DNA from: Aldersonia sp. NBC_00410
GTDB lineage: Bacteria > Actinomycetota > Actinomycetes > Mycobacteriales > Mycobacteriaceae
Direction of reading: 5' to 3'
Assembly: GCF_026342035.1 (NCBI RefSeq)
Contig: NZ_JAPENM010000003.1
Location: forward strand, 558,001-622,000
Length of the DNA stretch: 64,000 nt
Under the pieces are notes generated by a model. The model was not told the origin of the DNA and made no database searches. It saw only the letters and a program-made list of their open reading frames with translations. The number at the start of each line of letters is the position of its first letter. The first letter of the stretch is position 1. A program made the translations under genes and the position numbers. Shown here piece after piece: positions 61,572 to 64,000 of the stretch.

Positions 61572-63155
61572 CTAACTGGTTGCGCTGGAGGGAAGGTCGA
61601 GCTTCGACGACGCGATCTGCTCGAAGTCGAAATGCGGATCACCGGCCGTATCGTCGAGCAGGGACAGCTCCCATTCGAAATATGCTGCGTACCAACGGTC
61701 GCGATCGGGCCCGAATGGCGGCGGGCCGGTGTGGTCCTCGATACCGGCGGCGTAGCGGGGTGCCTCCGTGGTCAGGGAGTCCGCCACCGCGTCGATCCCA
61801 CCGGAGAGCACCGCGATGTTTCCCGGGCCGGCCGCCGCGGCGTACTCGGGCGCGTACGTCTCATCACCGACGAGGACCACCGTTGCATCGGGTGCCCCCT
61901 CGACTATCTGCGGAATATGTTCGCGGCGAGCATGAATGGATTCTGCAATGTGTCCGGCGGCATAGCGCGTAGACGAACGTAGATCGAGGATCCGGACGTC
62001 CCTGCCTGCGGACCGCCACGCTGCGATATCCGCGACGGTGACATGCGCAACCTCGGGAATCGGGAATCTTCCCTCGGCGCGTCGGACCTCTGCTTCTGAC
62101 GCAGCAACCACGGTGATCGGACCGGAATGCAAGTAGCGCAACCACTGCACGGTGCTGGCTGCACGGACGAACTCGCCGGTGTCGACCAGGACGATGTGGG
62201 CACCGTGGACAGCAACATGCTCATCGATGGTCTGGACGAGTTGCCCGCCGGGAACAGAGATCGCAGCGTCGAGATGTCCTTGGCGGAATTCGGCGGGGGA
62301 CCGTACGTCGAAGACGTATGTCGTCACCGAACGATTGTCCAGCTGGTGCCGCACCTCTTCGGCGCCGACGATACGGGCGCCGGCCTGTGCCAGAGTGCTC
62401 TCGACCCAATCGACGAGCTCGGCCGAGACCTGCTGTGGAGCATCGAGATCCGCTCCGCGCCCGAATGCCAGCGGGCGCCCTGATTGTTCCCAGGCCGGTG
62501 TCCCGTTGTACAAGGAGAAGACCTGATTGGGTATGCCGGTATTGATCAGCGACTGAGCGCCGACGATGCCGCGCGTACGGCCCGCGCAATTGATGACGAC
62601 CTTGGTGTGCGGGGTGGTGACGACCTGCCCGGCGCGGTAGTCGATTTCGGCACCGCCACCGGTGTTGTATCCGCCCGGGATGTGGTGGTGGAGATATTCG
62701 CCGGAGGGGCGGCTGTCGAGAATGACGATGTCTTCCTCGTTGTCGAGCCAAGACTGGACGGTGTCGCTGTCGACGGTCGGGGTGGCGAATGTGTGCTCGA
62801 TCCACTCGCCGAGGGTCTTGCTCCGAACATTGGTTCCCGTATACGTGCGGCCACCGGCAGCCGTCCAACCCCGGATCCCGTCGTCCACGACGCGAACGTC
62901 GGTATAGCCCAACTGCTCGAGGATTGCGGCGCCGACCTCGTCGAGGTCTGGGGTTCCGGCCAACACGATGGTGGTGTCCAGATGGGGGACGAGTTCGGAG
63001 ATACGTTGTTCGAGATCATGATACGGAACCCCCGTGCTGACAGCTATCTGGCCGGTGGTCCGCTCGAGTGGACTGCGGAGATCCAGGATGGCGAGCTCGG
63101 TCCGAGGGGTGGAGTCGAGCGCGAGCAACGTGTGGCCGGCGATGTGCGTGGGCAT
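61572..63155 (-). CDS. Rhodanese-like protein with four domains
   Basis: 527 residues with four rhodanese repeats (about residues 20-110, 130-245, 270-370, 385-470). Only domain 2 keeps a cysteine in the active loop (VVINCAGRTRG). The equivalent loops in the others read VLAGTPD, VLVDTGE and VLVGDET and are non-catalytic. A C-terminal tail ends with WYAAYFEWELSLLDD, seen in large rhodaneses of sulfur-oxidation clusters. Probably a persulfide carrier paired with the downstream flavin monooxygenase; the extra domains may bind partners. Confidence 0.9.
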   Translation of the reverse strand: MPTHIAGHTLLALDSTPRTELAILDLRSPLERTTGQIAVSTGVPYHDLEQRISELVPHLDTTIVLAGTPDLDEVGAAILEQLGYTDVRVVDDGIRGWTAAGGRTYTGTNVRSKTLGEWIEHTFATPTVDSDTVQSWLDNEEDIVILDSRPSGEYLHHHIPGGYNTGGGAEIDYRAGQVVTTPHTKVVINCAGRTRGIVGAQSLINTGIPNQVFSLYNGTPAWEQSGRPLAFGRGADLDAPQQVSAELVDWVESTLAQAGARIVGAEEVRHQLDNRSVTTYVFDVRSPAEFRQGHLDAAISVPGGQLVQTIDEHVAVHGAHIVLVDTGEFVRAASTVQWLRYLHSGPITVVAASEAEVRRAEGRFPIPEVAHVTVADIAAWRSAGRDVRILDLRSSTRYAAGHIAESIHARREHIPQIVEGAPDATVVLVGDETYAPEYAAAAGPGNIAVLSGGIDAVADSLTTEAPRYAAGIEDHTGPPPFGPDRDRWYAAYFEWELSLLDDTAGDPHFDFEQIASSKLDLPSSATS

Positions 63156-63458
63156 GTGGCTCCTGAACGAGGAATGTGGGCGCTCCCGGTCGGTGCGGGG
63201 TCGGAGCGACTGTCACGCGAGGTGACACAGATACGTCTAGACGATGACTCGTGGACGCCAGATGAATCCAGGTTTGCGATCGTGGTGATTCGAGGAGCTG
63301 TCCCGAGACCGCCTTTCGATCACCGAGATTCGAAGTTGCCGATAACGCGCCGGGGGATTGCGTCGAGGCGATTCCAACCAGTGCTGTCCGCTCCCGACGC
63401 ACCTAATCTCTGGGCATCCAACGGTGGTCGTGCGACGAGGACCCAGAAGGGAAGAACA
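63156..63458. other. 303-bp divergent intergenic region
   Basis: Holds the promoters of the rhodanese gene (minus) and the 160-residue unknown (plus). No riboswitch or clear operator was recognised. The minus-strand RBS for the rhodanese is GGAGC. Confidence 0.5.
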
Positions 63459-63941
63459 ATGACAACTTTCACGTATCGGGCGACACGAATCGGGCGTCTG
63501 TACGAGGGGGATCCCCTCCCTGTGGTCGTCGAGGCAACCACGTACTACCCGGCAGGGGCCATTACGTTCGGGGTCGAAGGACGTGCTCTGTACGCGGACG
63601 GTGACGAGGCGCCGTGGGCGGGCGGTCCGACACTGCATGTCTTCGAGACCGAAACTGGTTCGGAACACTTGAGATTCGACGCCTTTCCGGGCGAGGAGCA
63701 CTATCATTACCTCACCCCGGGCGTGCAGAATCACTGGGTCGGTTTCGATTCCGTCGCGGACGGCGAGTTCATCACATGGATCGCGGACCGGGTGCGCACC
63801 AAGCTTCCCGAGTTGCTCGCCGAGGCCGGTGCCACTGAACTCGCAGCGCGTATCGACCCGGTGTTGATCGACGAGGTCTTCGGTACCGTCGAAGTACACC
63901 TGCGCAGCCGCGGGTTACAGGTCGCAAAGACGGCACACTAG
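63459..63941 (+). CDS. Conserved-looking protein of unknown function, sulfur-cluster neighbour
   Basis: 160 residues from ATG with AAGGGAAG 6 nt upstream. Mostly beta strands: YRATRIGRLYEGDPLPVVVEATTYYPAGAITFG then HVFETETGSEHLRFDAFPGEEHYHYLTPG, with an HYHYL motif that could bind a metal in a cupin-like barrel. A helical tail (VRTKLPELLAEAGATELAARID) follows. Family not recognised with certainty. It is divergent from the rhodanese gene. Confidence 0.7.
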   Translation: MTTFTYRATRIGRLYEGDPLPVVVEATTYYPAGAITFGVEGRALYADGDEAPWAGGPTLHVFETETGSEHLRFDAFPGEEHYHYLTPGVQNHWVGFDSVADGEFITWIADRVRTKLPELLAEAGATELAARIDPVLIDEVFGTVEVHLRSRGLQVAKTAH

Positions 63942-64000
63942 CCGCAGCGAGTCCGTCGATGGCACGGTCGGCGGCGCAGAGTTGGGTGATCCGAAAGCTC
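63942..64000. other. Right edge of window, no gene assigned
   Basis: Only 59 bp follow the last stop. A minus-strand frame (FRITQLCAADRAIDGLAAAS) could be the end of a gene lying outside, but there is too little to assign. Confidence 0.3.

Noticed and set aside
62484-63458. Open frame upstream of the 160-residue unknown gene, extending it to 485 residues.
   Set aside because: It is antisense to the rhodanese gene; the ATG at 63459 has a good ribosome site and starts the plausible protein.
63156-63458. SAM or other riboswitch ahead of the sulfur genes.
   Set aside because: No conserved core of a known SAM riboswitch class could be recognised by eye.

Overview
The window is a high-GC actinobacterial chromosome segment, most likely from Nocardia or a close relative in the Mycobacteriales. 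Four things support this. Gene content and order match the Mycobacterium tuberculosis block Rv0808-Rv0824c (purF, purM, DUF3073, ygfZ, pabC, nitrobindin, sseC, cysA, thioredoxin, lmeA, glnR, mshD, phosphate genes, phoU, LCP protein, dus, desA). There is a mycothiol synthase gene (mshD). There is an antigen-85-type mycolyltransferase. And there is a rifampicin monooxygenase of the Nocardia farcinica Rox type. The organism assignment is inferred from memory of these families, not from a database search.

Region 1 (1-36 kb) is conserved core carrying insertions relative to M. tuberculosis: a higBA toxin-antitoxin pair and a TetR/hydrolase pair between purF and purM; an asparaginase and a MOSC protein next to ygfZ; and cydABDC plus rox between pabC and the nitrobindin gene. 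A sulfur operon (DUF4395, cysA rhodanese, sseC) is preceded by a short cysteine-rich leader ORF. glnR-mshD is followed by pstSCAB, with a PHO-box-like repeat upstream, and convergent phoU. The core block ends with an LCP ligase, dus, desA, an MmcQ/YjbR protein, tRNA-Lys, corA and a gamma-butyrolactone-receptor-like TetR gene.

Region 2 (37-49.6 kb) starts with tRNA-Glu, tRNA-Asp and tRNA-Phe and a broken VOC gene. It then holds a LacI-controlled 11-gene catabolic operon: a ribose/inositol-type ABC importer, two SDRs, an NTF2-like protein, a hydroxyquinol-type intradiol dioxygenase, maleylacetate reductase, a zinc dehydrogenase and a xylose-isomerase-like TIM-barrel protein. Importer, dehydrogenases, candidate dehydratases and ring cleavage lie in one transcription unit, and no ring hydroxylase is present. 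This suggests a route in which an imported cyclitol is aromatised to hydroxyquinol and then sent to 3-oxoadipate. It is the best candidate here for an undescribed system.

Region 3 (49.6-64 kb) is accessory and partly decayed. It has remnants of a CHAT-type protein and an ArsR regulator, long stretches without genes, a mycolyltransferase, a DsrE/NTF2/degenerate HD-GYP-LuxR group, a lipoprotein, DoxX with an NADP-binding reductase under a MarR regulator, AraC with DUF1772, and a likely sulfur cluster (SfnB/DszC-like flavin enzyme, four-domain rhodanese, and a divergent 160-residue unknown).
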